From: Pseudopyrenochaeta lycopersici
Taxonomy: Eukaryota; Ascomycota; Dothideomycetes; Pleosporales; Pseudopyrenochaetaceae
Length of the DNA stretch: 64,000 nt
Assembly: GCA_003313425.1 (NCBI GenBank)
Contig: NHZP01000005.1
Coordinates: 1,798,001-1,862,000, forward strand
Direction of reading: 5' to 3'
The notes under the pieces are model-generated. The model was not told where the DNA came from and searched no databases. It worked only from the letters and a program-made list of their open reading frames with translations. The translations under genes were made by a program, and so were the position numbers. Position 1 is the first letter of the stretch. Every line of letters starts with the position of its first letter. Positions 53,797-64,000 of this stretch are shown one piece after another.

Positions 53797-53959
53797 TGTT
53801 GGACTTATAGGCTCTTCGGCACGATGAGGAAAGGAGACTATCGACATGATAGGTATTGTCTTCATTATTGTCCGAGGTGTATCCATCACGTCTAGTCGGT
53901 TGAGTGCTACATATAAAGATGGCGCTAGCAGGGGTCTGTCTGTTTATGTAATCCCAACA
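53797..53959 (+). mobile_element. Solo LTR, TGTTGG family, copy 2
   Basis: 163 bp, identical by eye to 22652-22814 and in the same orientation, with its own 5-bp duplication TAAGG at 53792-53796 and 53960-53964. Two identical copies with different duplications indicate two recent, independent insertions. Confidence 0.94.
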
Positions 53960-54263
53960 TAAGGATCGACAGGGGGAAAAGAAGATCGACAAGGTAGCAA
54001 GGTTGCCCACGGCAGTTTTGCCAACACGATGCAATAACAACGCTATACCTTTAGCGACGTCAAATGACAAGGCTCGTTCTCGCATTTGAACATCCATCTC
54101 TCAGCGACGCTAGAGTTAGGAAAACCTTTCAGTGCCCCTTACCAACTGTTGATAAACACACAAAATGAGCAAGTACACACGCATTTGGATCAAATGATTT
54201 GGGATGGCAACAATCCATTATTGGCTATCTTTGGCTCACTCTGCCACACCACGGACCTACACT

Positions 54264-54936
54264 TCAGCCTCCATGCTGTGTCCGGATATGTCTGTTGAGG
54301 TTGTCTTTCCTTAAAGACCCCGTGCCTCGTTCAAAGGAGTACTTACAGCTTGGGTGGGGACAGTACAATAGTGCAATACCTCGAACAGTCTCTGAATGTT
54401 TGGCATGTTGATGGCGTTCAAGGTCCTTCTTGTACTGGAATGCTCGGCCGCATTGGTTGGTTGTGCATTTGAATGGTCGATCGTGTCTCTTGCGGTGCGT
54501 GCTGCCGAGTTTATATCAGTACTGCTATCAATTTTGAGCACTTTGCGAAGTTTCATACTTGGCAAGGTGCCGCTTTGGGGATGTCAGTCCGCATTCGTTG
54601 CATCGCAAGGCATCATCGGCGGTCTCCATGGGAGTACGGAGTCCCGACGCCTCCGCTTGTGAAGCTGGTTGTTGGAGAATGCCATCATTAATTTCTGTTT
54701 GTGGTAAAGACTGGATGAGGATGTTGTCTCCTTCTTCAGATAGTTGAAAAGCATTTGGTATAATCTCCCCCTGCGCTCCACTCTCCTGTCCAGCAGGGTT
54801 GTTAGAACTTGACGGCAACTCCCAGCCATCTTCCGGTAGAGGACCTCCATTCCCGAACTGAACCCACGCAGGATCTATGAACTGGAAAGGTTGTGATAGT
54901 GATTTTTCGGGTTCGGTCGAGCCTGGTGAGTGCTGA
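54264..54936 (-). CDS. C2H2 zinc-finger protein, 5' end incomplete
   Basis: Exon A is 54936-54559, the intron is 54502-54558 (57 nt, GTATGA…CTCGGCAG, branch-like CTGAT) and exon B is 54501-54264. Splicing yields three consecutive fingers: CNECGLTSPKRHLANTHRKRH, then FKCTTNQCGRAFQYKKDLER with HQHAKH, then YCPHPSCKYSF…DNLNRHIRTQH. An acidic and glutamine-rich region precedes them. Without the intron all three fingers are lost, which supports the splice. The first in-frame ATG is at 54629, just before the fingers. The open frame extends 5' to an acceptor-like TTTCTAG at 54937, so at least one upstream exon is probably missing from this model. Probably a nuclear DNA-binding protein. Confidence 0.72.
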
Positions 54937-55622
54937 CTAGAAATAGAAGCCGGCTACTCGAAAAGGAGGAAAGAGAGAACGCCTGCCGCGAAGAGCAAAA
55001 GAGTCACGAAGGAGACAACCAAATGACTTTGAGAACGGTTAAAATGAGAGGAGTAGCGAAAGACGTCGACTGGAGGTATGAAAGAGTGGATGCGGTTCCA
55101 CCTCCAGAGGCGACCGTGACGAGAAGGAATGACCAGTGCAAACAGCGGGAGTAATATACTTCTTTAGACCAGAGTCATCCGCGCATACATGCGGGTCATT
55201 GGTCGGTTTGAATGGTAGGCCTCAAAATATGCACTTTGCCAATTCCGGGCGCTTACATGTTCTTGCATGCTTAGCTGCATGATAGGCCTCAAATGAAGAA
55301 CCAATTGCAAGCTATTTATGATAGCTTTTCTAGCCTCCGTTATTTTCTTATCCTAAGCTGTTCCCGTCCTTTCCCAAATTCACTATCTATATGCTTTATT
55401 CCCTTCCCAGGGTCATCCACTGAGATTGCATCTTGCCTACCTACGCCAATGAAGCATAGTGGACTTATCATCCAGAGAAAGATTCAGCGTAATGACTTTG
55501 CGTTCTTTTCTCGAGCCGATAAACACTCCGCTGTTGTATTGGTGGATGTAGGCTTTCATGTGACATGTTGGCTTCACCCTCACCACCCCTTTGCGGCGTT
55601 GTGCTGCTGCATGGTTGGAAAT
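54937..55622. other. Spacer upstream of the zinc-finger gene
   Basis: It may contain the missing first exon of the zinc-finger gene. I could not identify an ATG-containing exon with a suitable donor. A 115-codon plus-strand frame at 55293 shows no domain. Confidence 0.35.
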
Positions 55623-55627
55623 GTTTC

Positions 55628-55802
55628 TGTCAGAATTTAATGAATCTTTTTGGTCATGATCGTTGATCAGAATTTATTGTATTTTCGTTGGTTCTGTTTT
55701 CTCTCCTTTTTAAACACAGACCTGATACATCGATGATACATAGGTGATACCGTCCACGATGCAGTATTCGTATACTTTAGTTTTTATGCCTCTTATCTGA
55801 CA
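55628..55802 (-). repeat. Copia 3' LTR
   Basis: 175 bp, identical to 60712-60886 at 171 positions. The four differences are all transitions at CpA/TpG sites. By position in the minus-strand element this is the downstream LTR. Confidence 0.95.
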
Positions 55803-56096
55803 CACCCCCTCAGCTTAGAGTGATCTTCTAAGCTGCCACCAACCTATATCTTATGCGATTGTCAGATCCTCTATTTAAGTCTGTATGTCTTTGAGTTTTA
55901 ACTCTTTTGCTAAGGCCGGTTTCTTGTTTACTAGTCCTAATTGATTAAGAAAGTTCTCCTATTTGTTTAAGGGCAGCGCTTTGGTAAGTCCGTCTGCTAG
56001 CATTTGCGAGGACGCTACGTATTTAACTTGAATTCGTCCCAGTAATACTTCTTGTCGTAGCCAGTAGTTGTGGATGTCTACATGTCGAAGTTTAGT

Positions 56097-59000
56097 TTAA
56101 AGTTTTGTAATCTCTTCTGTAACAAGTCGAATTATCTGTGTATTGTCGCATTGAATTGTAATAGTCGACTCCGGCAATGATACCTGGAGCTCCTTAAGAA
56201 GTCGCGAGGTAAAGATAGCTTCCTTTGCTACTTGGGAGAGTGCGAGCAGTTCTGCTTCAGTCGTTGAGGTAGTGACCGTGTCCTGTTTACTTGCTCTCCA
56301 GGTAACAAGACCACCGAATAGCTTAATCACATAACCTTACGAACTCTTTCTATCGACTGTATTATCGCCAAATGATGCGTCGCTGGCTACTTCAAGCTTG
56401 TCGCCTCCTCCCAATTGGAGTGCTCTTGATTTTGTCGCTGCAAGGTAGAGCAGGACTCTGTCAGCAGCCTCCTAATGCTCCGTTCCAGGGTTAACGAGGA
56501 AGCGTGCAAGGCGCGATGTTGCGAAGGCTATATCTGGTCGTGTTGTAACGGCGGCAAATAGTAAGGAACCAATCTTACGCTGGTATTTGTTGACTTCTAA
56601 AGGTGATGCTAATCCCTCGCGTGGCTGGAGTTCAACGCTTGCCATTAGGGTATTATGTCAGACATCTTTCCTATCTGCAAGTCTGCTAATTTTGTCGGCA
56701 TAGGCTAACTAGGAGAGTTGAATTAATTATTGTTCTCGGTCTCTAATAACTTCAACGCTAAGGAACCATTGCAGGTCTTCTCTACCTGTGAAGGTGTATC
56801 TTTCTTGAAGAGCCTTAATAGCTTGTTAAGCTTCTACCTCCTTCTTCTAGTGATAGGCTAAGATAATGTCATCAACGTAAAAGAAGATGATAATGCCATC
56901 CTTGATCATGCAGCAGGCCTTATGTGGCACTTGTTTGAAGCCTAGTTTGGTGAGGGTTGAGACGAATTCTTTCTGCCATAGGAGCGGTGAAATTCGAAGA
57001 CCGTAAAGTGCCTTTTTAAGCTTAAGGATCGTTCCAGGCTTCTAGTATCCTTGTGGCATTCTCATGTAGATTTCTCTATCTATGGTTGCATGCACGAATG
57101 CGTTAGTAACGTCGTACTGTTTGAGTTCAAGGTTGAACTTGGCAGCGATTGCCATGAGCATTCGAAAAGACCTGCTGGCTAAAGTGGCTGCGTATGTGTC
57201 TTGTGACGTGATGTTTCGTTGCTGATTGCCGCGAACGACCAGTCGTGCTTTGCATTTAATAGGGCGATGGTGTTTGTCTAATTTGTAGGTATACACCCAC
57301 ATGCAGTCTAATATTTGGTGACCTTTCCGTTTGATGGGAGTGATTGGCACTTCAGCCCAGGACTTTATTTGTTCATGGCTCCTTAGGTGTTCTCGTTCTG
57401 CTTCCTTGAACATTTCGTACAGAGGATGATCTTTAAGCTTTGAGTAAGTCGTCGGCAGAGGTGGCAATTGGTTTTGGTGAGGCTTCACCCCCTTTGCTAG
57501 CATTCTCTTTAGCTGTGCCTTGTTAATGAGCTTGCCTTCGTGTTCCCCTACGTGCCCTGCTTGAGTGCCGGCTATAAATGCTGCTGCCTATGGTTCTGTT
57601 TTTGACGAGCCCTGTGTCGTCATGCTATTAGCTTTAAGTTCGTCGGTCTACGCCTGGCTAAGGAGAGCTACAGGTGGCGGAGTGTCTGGCGGCGTTGGGT
57701 ATGAGTCCATCGCTTTTCTACTTTGGCAACCTCTTGACTTTTGACCTTGTGGACTTGAACTCTCTCCCATTATTGTATCGTCTTTGTAGAACGACCTAGT
57801 CTCAGGCTGTTCCTGTCGCGGTGGTGTAGGCAGTTCAATTGTTTTCACCTACATTGCAATCTCCTGCAGGGTGTTGTGCATAAGGTTGTCTATGAGGTCT
57901 TCCGTTTTGCCGCTAAACACTACGCTTTCGTCGAAGACTACGTCTCTTGTGCTGATAACTTTAGCTAGTGACGGGATCTAAACGCGGTAGATGTTTGTAG
58001 ATTGATAGCCAATAAGATAGCCAATCCAGGCCTTTGGATCCAAGCGTTGCAGTCGCGACTTTCCTCGGTGGGTATCGTCGGTCATTGTAAATGCCTTGCA
58101 GCCATATGCTTTAAGATGAGCTTGGTTTGGTTTCCGTGGTCCAGTGACGATACCATTCATAGCAGCGACCCTTGTGAAGAATACCTCGTATGGGCTTTTC
58201 CAGCGGTTTAAGTAGTTCGGCGTTCTATTGTACAGGTATACTGCCGCTCTTGTGATTTCTGGCTATAGTTCCCAGGGAAGATTAGCATCTAGTCGTATCG
58301 TGCGTGCCTTTTCTTTTATCACACCCCCTGAGCGTTCTCCTCCGCCATTCTGTGATTGGGTATTAGGAGCAGAAGGCTCGACCTTTATGCCTTTGGACGT
58401 GCACTATCTCTTAACTTCTGGCTTGACGGTCACTATCTCGTTGTCCGTCTTAATCACTTTTACAGAAATATTAAACTGCGTATAGAGGAAGCAAGTGAAA
58501 TTATCTAGTAACCGAATAATAGATCGTGCTAGTCTGTTGTTAGTAAAGTAGAAATCCCAGTTATATGCCGAGAATCGGTCAGTGATAAGCATTTGGCTCT
58601 TTTCCTTTGAGTAGCTCCCCACTTCGTAGTCGTAAAAGTCGATCGCGATTCGTTCTCCCGGTCCTTCTTCGCTCAGTCGAGGTTCTCTGCGGATCCTGCG
58701 CTTTGATTTGGCTCTCCCACATGCGTCGCACTCGACTGTAGTGACGCCTTTGATGCGCACCCCCTCAGATTATTGGACGAGGTGTTCGATCACTGCGGGC
58801 CCTGGATGCCCTAGGCGCTTGTGCCATAGTATCGCACTTACTCTTTGTGGCGACCGCTTGGTTCGAGAGTTGAATCGGGTGTGAAAGGCACTGTCGTTTG
58901 CATCTGATTGCTCGAGTACCCATTGGTTGTGTGCTTCCGTCAGGTATGCGATGATGGAGTTGTCCCATCTCTTTAACGACGTAGGTTTATTCTTATTATC

Positions 59001-60674
59001 CTACTAAATTCCTTGTCGTCTAAGTAGTCTAAATGAGACGAGGTTGCATAGAATCTCCGGGCAGAAGGCAACGTTCTCTAATCGGAGTATCTCTGTGCCA
59101 TATAGTGACTTGACTTTGATATGTACGGTGCCATACCCTTTAATCTATATTCGTGCGTCGCCTGTCCACACGCAGTCACCAGGGATAGGTAGACGGAGGT
59201 AAGTTAGGCGTTGCGCCATGTTGCAGATGTGTATTATCGCGCCCGAATTAAGGATAAATGCATTCTTTAGCGGATACGGTTAGTTCTTCATTAAGAACAC
59301 TGACGCGGTATACGCGGCTTCGATTGTTGATATAACTCTTCCTTCTAGTTAATCTTTTAAGACTTCAGGTGTTAGTGTTTGCGAATTCTTAATTAGCGGC
59401 GTCTTTAATTGTTAGCGCTTTGAGTCTAATAATTTAATTAGCTCTGGGTCATACTTTCTTTTGTACTCAACGAGTTTAGCTATCCTTGAATCTGGTGTAA
59501 ACCACGCAGGTGCCCTATCTTTGTTTAGATAGAAACAATTGAAAAGATTATAGCGCTGTTCATAAGCATAGCATTTTGTGCCTTTAACTGCCGCCGTATC
59601 CTCTAGAGAGGAATGCTTGGATCTGGTGCTGCTTTGCCTAAATTTGCGTTTTCCCCGTGTTCTACCACGGTTCTTGCCCCGTAAGGCTGATGATGCTTCT
59701 TTAGCTACACCGGAGGCGTCCCTCTGTGCGCCCTAGTTAGATTCACCGCCAGCGGGGTATGCAGCGTCTCTAGCAGCGAAAGCGCTCTTCTGCTTGCCCT
59801 TTTGTAGGTAGGAGCGGCTTATATGCTCCCGGAAGAGTTTCATCATTTCTTTTCTATTATGGTCTAGGTCACCTCTGGCCACCTGGCTAGAGAAGGTAGT
59901 CACCCACATAGGTGCTACCTTTTCTACTGCCGACAAGAAATCTTCTATAATGTCGTCATTATGTTGTACCTCCGCGACTCCTTCGGTCTCAGCGTTAGTT
60001 GCTGCTTGATTGTATTCGGCAAGCCAGATATCCTAGTTTACTGGGGTCCTTATTGGCTTTAATGCATTGTGATATCTTGTTCGTGCTCGTTGGCGTTCTT
60101 CGAGTGGGTTGATTCCTACTGTCCTTCGGATATCAATAATCTATCGGCGAATCGTGGTACCAGGGAAGTAGTAGTTGCGCTGAATGTGCGCTGATACTGT
60201 GCTCTGAATGTGCGTTGTAAGTAACCGATAGTTAGCCCGTTCTCTGTCGTATTTCTTCTCGTTGATCTTGTAGGCTTCGAGCTGTACCTTGTAGTCGTCT
60301 CGATCGGCCTTGTATGTTTCCTGGCTTTTAGGTAATAAGTCCGATAGTTTCGTCGGTGTAGCTGGAGTTACATCGGTTTAGGACGGGTTTGATCTTGTTA
60401 GCTGGCTTGATGATCTAACCCGGTTACCCCGAGAGTTTGACGACGCGCTGGGTGCCGGTCGTTGGACTACAGCCGGTACGTAGTTAGCTAATCGTGGTAG
60501 GACTAGGGGGATCGGTTCTAGCAAAGGTTCTCTAGTTCCATTAGGGTCTGCGATTGCCCATACGTCGTGGAACTCTGCTTTTGCTTTAAGTTGTAGTAAC
60601 TATGGCGTGTAGTTCGTGTAGTCGGTGAGGATGATCGTAGCGTCGCGTACGCTGGTAATATTTGCGTGAGACAT
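56097..60674 (-). pseudogene. Copia gag-pol, heavily mutated
   Basis: Reading from ATG 60674 downward, gag-like sequence (60674-59700, with SAVEKVAPMWVTTFSSQVAR) is followed by a protease remnant. There the active-site aspartate of the DSGA motif appears as asparagine (NSGA…HICN). The integrase zinc region (WHKRLGHPGP…CDACGRAK) and core (59000-58404) come next, then reverse transcriptase (57503-56800) with the catalytic YVDD at 56868-56879. RNase H (56330-56097) carries STTEAELLALS and ends the recognisable region. Frames are broken by many TAG/TAA codons, mostly where tryptophan or glutamine would be expected. Order and motifs identify Ty1/copia; the copy is dead. Confidence 0.9.
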
Positions 60675-60711
60675 GGTCCTCGCTCGTTATAGGGTTAGTG
60701 AGACTCTTAAT

Positions 60712-60886
60712 TGTCAGAATTTAATAAATCTTTTTGGTTATGATCGTTGATCAGAATTTATTGTATTTTCGTTAGTTCTGTTTTCTCTCCTTTTTAAACA
60801 CAGACCTGATACATCGATGATACATAGGTGATACCGTCCACGATGCAGTATTCGTATACTTCAGTTTTTATGCCTCTTATCTGACA
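60712..60886 (-). repeat. Copia 5' LTR
   Basis: 175 bp, the upstream LTR of the minus-strand copia element. It differs from the other LTR by A60726, T60739 and A60774 (derived TpA forms) and C60862 (apparently ancestral, TpA in the other LTR). Confidence 0.95.
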
Positions 60887-61158
60887 GTTTCATCTCCTGC
60901 GGGTGGGTGCGCCACACTGCGGGCCGCTGCAAGCACAAAGCATAAACAAGGCTATTAACCCACGACACCACGTCCATCTCCCTCCTCTTCACAATGCACT
61001 GTCTTTTCCAGCGTTTCCAGACAGGCTCTTCTAATATCTCAATTTGCCTGTCATCACGCTTTTGTTAAAAGAGTGCGAGCTCACGTTCACTTCAAGCTGA
61101 CTTATCATTTCGCTGTCAATCCAAGCACAAGGCTGGCAAAGCCTTGCAGATTGTCGGT

Positions 61159-64000
61159 ATGCCTTCACTCAACCTTGAGGCGACACTCTATCTCTTCCAC
61201 CATATTGTACTGCCTCCGAAGCTACCACAGGCGGACGACTGGGAGGTAGAATATGAGGACGCCCTGCTTGACACGACAGTAGAAGCCCTCCAGACGTCCA
61301 GCGAGGCTGTCCGAAACGAGCAACCACAAGTAGCTAGGTATGCACGCAGATCTCGCAGTTTTTGAGTGATCTTTATCGAAGGTTTTCAAGAGCATTTCAG
61401 GCCACCTTTGTGTCCAGCCTTTAGTCACTGTAGGCCTTCGAGAGTACCTTCACAAGATTTGAGCCTTCAATCTTAGCCGATAATATCAGTACACCTGCTA
61501 ATGTGCATTGTCACTCCACAGTCAAATAGACCTCGTAGTGTCTACAGTCGGCAACCTACGTCGCGTTCGCAATGCCTCCGGATTCGTTAGCGACTCCCAA
61601 CTGGCGGACTTGCTCCATGGCCTTGCCTCCAGTGAGACGTTCGGGGCTGTACCCCTTGAGATAAAGGCACAAAACGCCGCCGTAGTCGTCAGCAAACAAG
61701 AAGCCGGAGCCGATGTCGTCTTCGAAGTTTTCGAACTGTCACCGCCGAACGAGACCGTGATGAGAACGAAAGGTCGACTCAAGCGCTCCTTTCCGACTTA
61801 TGCTTGCCAAATTTCTCTCCAACAATTCCAGGAAAAAGGTCTGATTGAGTCACTAGCACACACTCTTGGGAAGATGAGCTTTGAAGAAGCTCCGGGCTTC
61901 CAGCCTCAGACCCGCAAGAACAAGAAAGAACACGATGAGACTCGTGATACCACGCACCCTGGCATGATCACTGATTTCTTCATGCATCTTCTCTCTGTTG
62001 TTGGCCAGCCGACTGATGTGCAAGGTATCTGGAAGAACACTCGCGAAGATGTTCTATGGAATAACAGCTTGCTGCCGTGGAGAAGATCTCCCTTGTGGCT
62101 CCTTGTTCGTACAACTATGCAGCTTCAGTTCGCTCGCATCTCATCTGCAAAAGTGTACAAAGCTGTCATGGTTAATCTATTAGCGAGAGTCCTCCAAAGT
62201 GCGAAAGTGCACCACAAGTCAATAGGTACGTAAGGACGACTCATGCATCAAGGAGCCCGTCGACCTTCGGAACACCGTCCGTCAAGCGCGATCATTTGTG
62301 TTTCAGAGGTTGTGAAGTAAAGCAAGCTCTGATGAAGGCGGAGCAGCTTTGACCTATCTGAATAGCCTGCTAACGTCTTATGGCAATCTTTAGGTACCGA
62401 CCTATTGTACATCATTTCCGCCAAATTGACCAGCCGCCTGCAGAAGTTGAGGAAGCTGATTTCCGAGCGCTCATTTGGTCTCTACACCAAATCTGCCCTA
62501 ATGATTCTAGAAGACGCACGATCATGGATGATAGCTAAGATTGGACGCCTTACAAACAGCGTGGATAACAATATAGATATGGCTGTACTCGCCAGTCTCC
62601 AGCCCCGCAACGACCTCGACATCCATCTCCCGCAAGTAGATGAGTTCATTGCGAAGATATTTCGTAGAAAACGCCAATCTGATATATCAGATTTCCACCC
62701 CACTTCGAAATGTCTGGTATTTTCGGAGCATGAACTGCCCACCAACTTTAGTGGCTCAGGAGAGTATACGTACTTCTACTTGGCGACAGTCGAGAAATGG
62801 GTCGAAGATCACCTCTCCTCTTGGCTTGAGCGACACATCTCCGATAGCACTACATGTGAGCAGCTACGGCGGCTTCTTAAAGAGTACTTTCATTGCGCGA
62901 ACTCGGCATACAGCACCGTAAGCGATATACCAAGAAGCCTCTCGATCATGTACCTCACAGTCATGGAGCTATGGATCGCATGTGACAAGTGCGCTTGTAA
63001 AATGTATCCGTTGTTACACGACTTCGACCCAGAAGTGGAGTTGTCCTCGTTCCAGTCGCTTTCTTTGCCCTTCAAGAGTCAGTTGGAGCGGCTGTTCACT
63101 GCCGAGGCCTATCTTCAATCCCGCCGAATTAATGCGAGGGTCGATGCTCCATCGCTCTACCGCGACTTTGGCCTTTCATCCTCTTTCGCGGTCAGATTCT
63201 TTGATGAATCTTTAGAACATCAGATGTTGCGTTCAGATATTGAGCAGCACGCAACGTTGAGACGCCAGCAGAAGTGCCACGAACTGGCTAATCAGAAACA
63301 ACTGTATCAAGACCTAAAAGCTAGGTCTGATAAGCGCAGCTGCGACTACCACAACGTCTACAACAGGTACTACAAATTCACAAGCACTAAGCATGCACCT
63401 TGGTGCGAGAAATGCAACTTGCGGTCTCAAGCTGAACAACTTAAAATTCAGGTCCATGAATGGCCGCTCAGTTCAGACCAAGCAATCGCGAAAGCAACAG
63501 TTTTCGAATTACGAATCCCTAAGGCCTACAGTCACTGGCGCGACGCAACGATGTTCTTACTGATAGAAGTGCTAGGCTTCACTCACACCAACACTAGAGA
63601 ACCGAGAGCAAAATACATTCTCAGCGGCCAAGATGGCTTGAGTAGCTTTTGGTCCTCCCCGTCGAATCAGCGCATCAACCTCGTTTCCCAGAACAAACCG
63701 CTCACAGGGAGCCACTACCGTGTCAAGGAAGGTGTTGCGTTCTTACAGGAGAAGGATGTCTGTGTTGATAATGCACTCCAATATCAATACTTCGACAGCT
63801 TGGACAACACCTTCGCTGACGTCCTGCGCTCCACTCAACAAGTACCGAAGAAGTGCACATACCAACTTCCAGCTCGTTCGTCGCGACTTCAAGCTTATCT
63901 ACGAACACCCACCACTTCGAACGACATAACCCCGAATCAGGTTATTGCGAGTCTGTCAGATTGCCCCTCGCACTTCTCTTTGGACGAATACAAAGCCTTC
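61159..64000 (+). CDS. Large DUF6606-type fungal protein, 3' end outside window
   Basis: Exons are 61159-61337, 61522-62225 and 62394 to beyond 64000, with introns of 184 nt (GTATGC…CTCCACAG) and 168 nt (GTACGT…CTTTAG) and matching phases. The reading frame of the last exon is open for more than 1.6 kb to the window edge. The start LEATLYLFHHIVLPPKLPQADD, then FELSPPNETVM and later VMELWIACDKCACKMYPLL, resemble the N-terminal DUF6606 region and following part of very large (about 3000-residue) fungal proteins that also carry DUF3638/DUF3645 and are sometimes annotated as ubiquitinyl hydrolases. The function is not established. No stop or frameshift was seen. The first ATG of the frame is used. 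The copia LTR ends 268 bp upstream. Confidence 0.85.

Larger units (their letters stand above)
55628..60886 (-). mobile_element. Ty1/copia retrotransposon with two LTRs
   Basis: 5259 bp on the minus strand, flanked by the 5-bp duplication GTTTC (55623-55627 and 60887-60891). The LTRs are 175 bp each, with TGTCAGA…TCTGACA ends. A polypurine tract (GCTGAGGGGGTG on the minus strand, 55803-55814) abuts the 3' LTR. The internal region holds gag, protease, integrase, reverse transcriptase and RNase H in copia order, but with many stops. The 5' LTR lies about 270 bp upstream of the DUF6606-type gene start, so the insertion is in that gene's promoter region. Confidence 0.95.

Noticed and set aside
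1..64000. tRNA, rRNA, CRISPR arrays, telomere repeats or a biosynthetic gene cluster
   Set aside because: I saw no cloverleaf-like or rRNA sequence, no spaced identical repeats of CRISPR type, no TTAGGG arrays, and no set of co-located enzyme genes.

Overview
The window looks like a transposon-rich, gene-poor region of a filamentous ascomycete genome, probably Pezizomycotina and perhaps Dothideomycetes. The reasons are short GT-AG introns (mostly 43-71 nt), a Zn2Cys6/fungal-trans regulator gene, a SAT4/rhodopsin-like membrane protein, a large DUF6606-type gene, a Tad1-like LINE, pogo/Fot and hAT DNA transposons, and RIP-like mutations. No bacterial-type operons, rRNA, tRNA or CRISPR were seen. 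All family names come from reading motifs by eye; no search was run.

Layout. 0-6 kb: a hAT-type MITE (611-725), an apparently intact pogo/Fot transposon (about 842-2896, transposase 1108-2766), a MITE with long inverted repeats (3308-3738) and mostly empty sequence. 6.0-12.1 kb: a near full-length Tad1-like LINE with two ORFs, one in-frame stop in ORF1, an ATGA overlap between the ORFs, a 174-nt foreign insert in the reverse transcriptase and an (AATC)9 tail. 12.8-18.5 kb: a hAT element split by a second, intact hAT element (14573-17539) with perfect 8-bp target duplications. 19.5-22.5 kb and 50.2-53.2 kb: two inverted copies of one decayed hAT element, each carrying its own nonsense mutations and neither with a target duplication. 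23.8-29.6 kb: an intact two-exon gene (23841-24806), a solo LTR, a probable second two-exon gene (27970-28705) and a broken HtrA/Nma111-like protease fragment. 30.1-33.0 kb: another hAT with perfect TIRs and TSD, one internal stop and a solo LTR inside it. 34.7-36.9 kb: a 17-bp minisatellite directly 5' of a 403-residue hypothetical gene, and a weak opposing gene. 39.7-42.7 kb: a decayed five-exon Zn2Cys6 transcription factor. 44-45 kb: a three-exon membrane protein. 46.6-50.2 kb: fragments of a SET-domain protein, an unknown protein and a Tc1/mariner transposase, plus a solo LTR. 53.2-55 kb: a truncated Fot transposase, a solo LTR and a C2H2 zinc-finger gene. 55.6-60.9 kb: a Ty1/copia element with both LTRs and a 5-bp TSD. 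61.2 kb to the end: the 5' part of a large, apparently intact DUF6606-type gene that runs off the window.

The likely host genes (23841-24806, 27970-28705, 35266-36477, 43958-45155, 54264-54936, 61159-end) sit between mobile elements and show no operon-like relationship. The strongest story is the layered transposon history. It includes nested insertion, precise target duplications, exclusively CpA/TpG to TpA changes between the copia LTRs (a RIP signature), and identical short solo LTRs that show no such changes. I did not find a convincing new defence or metabolic system.
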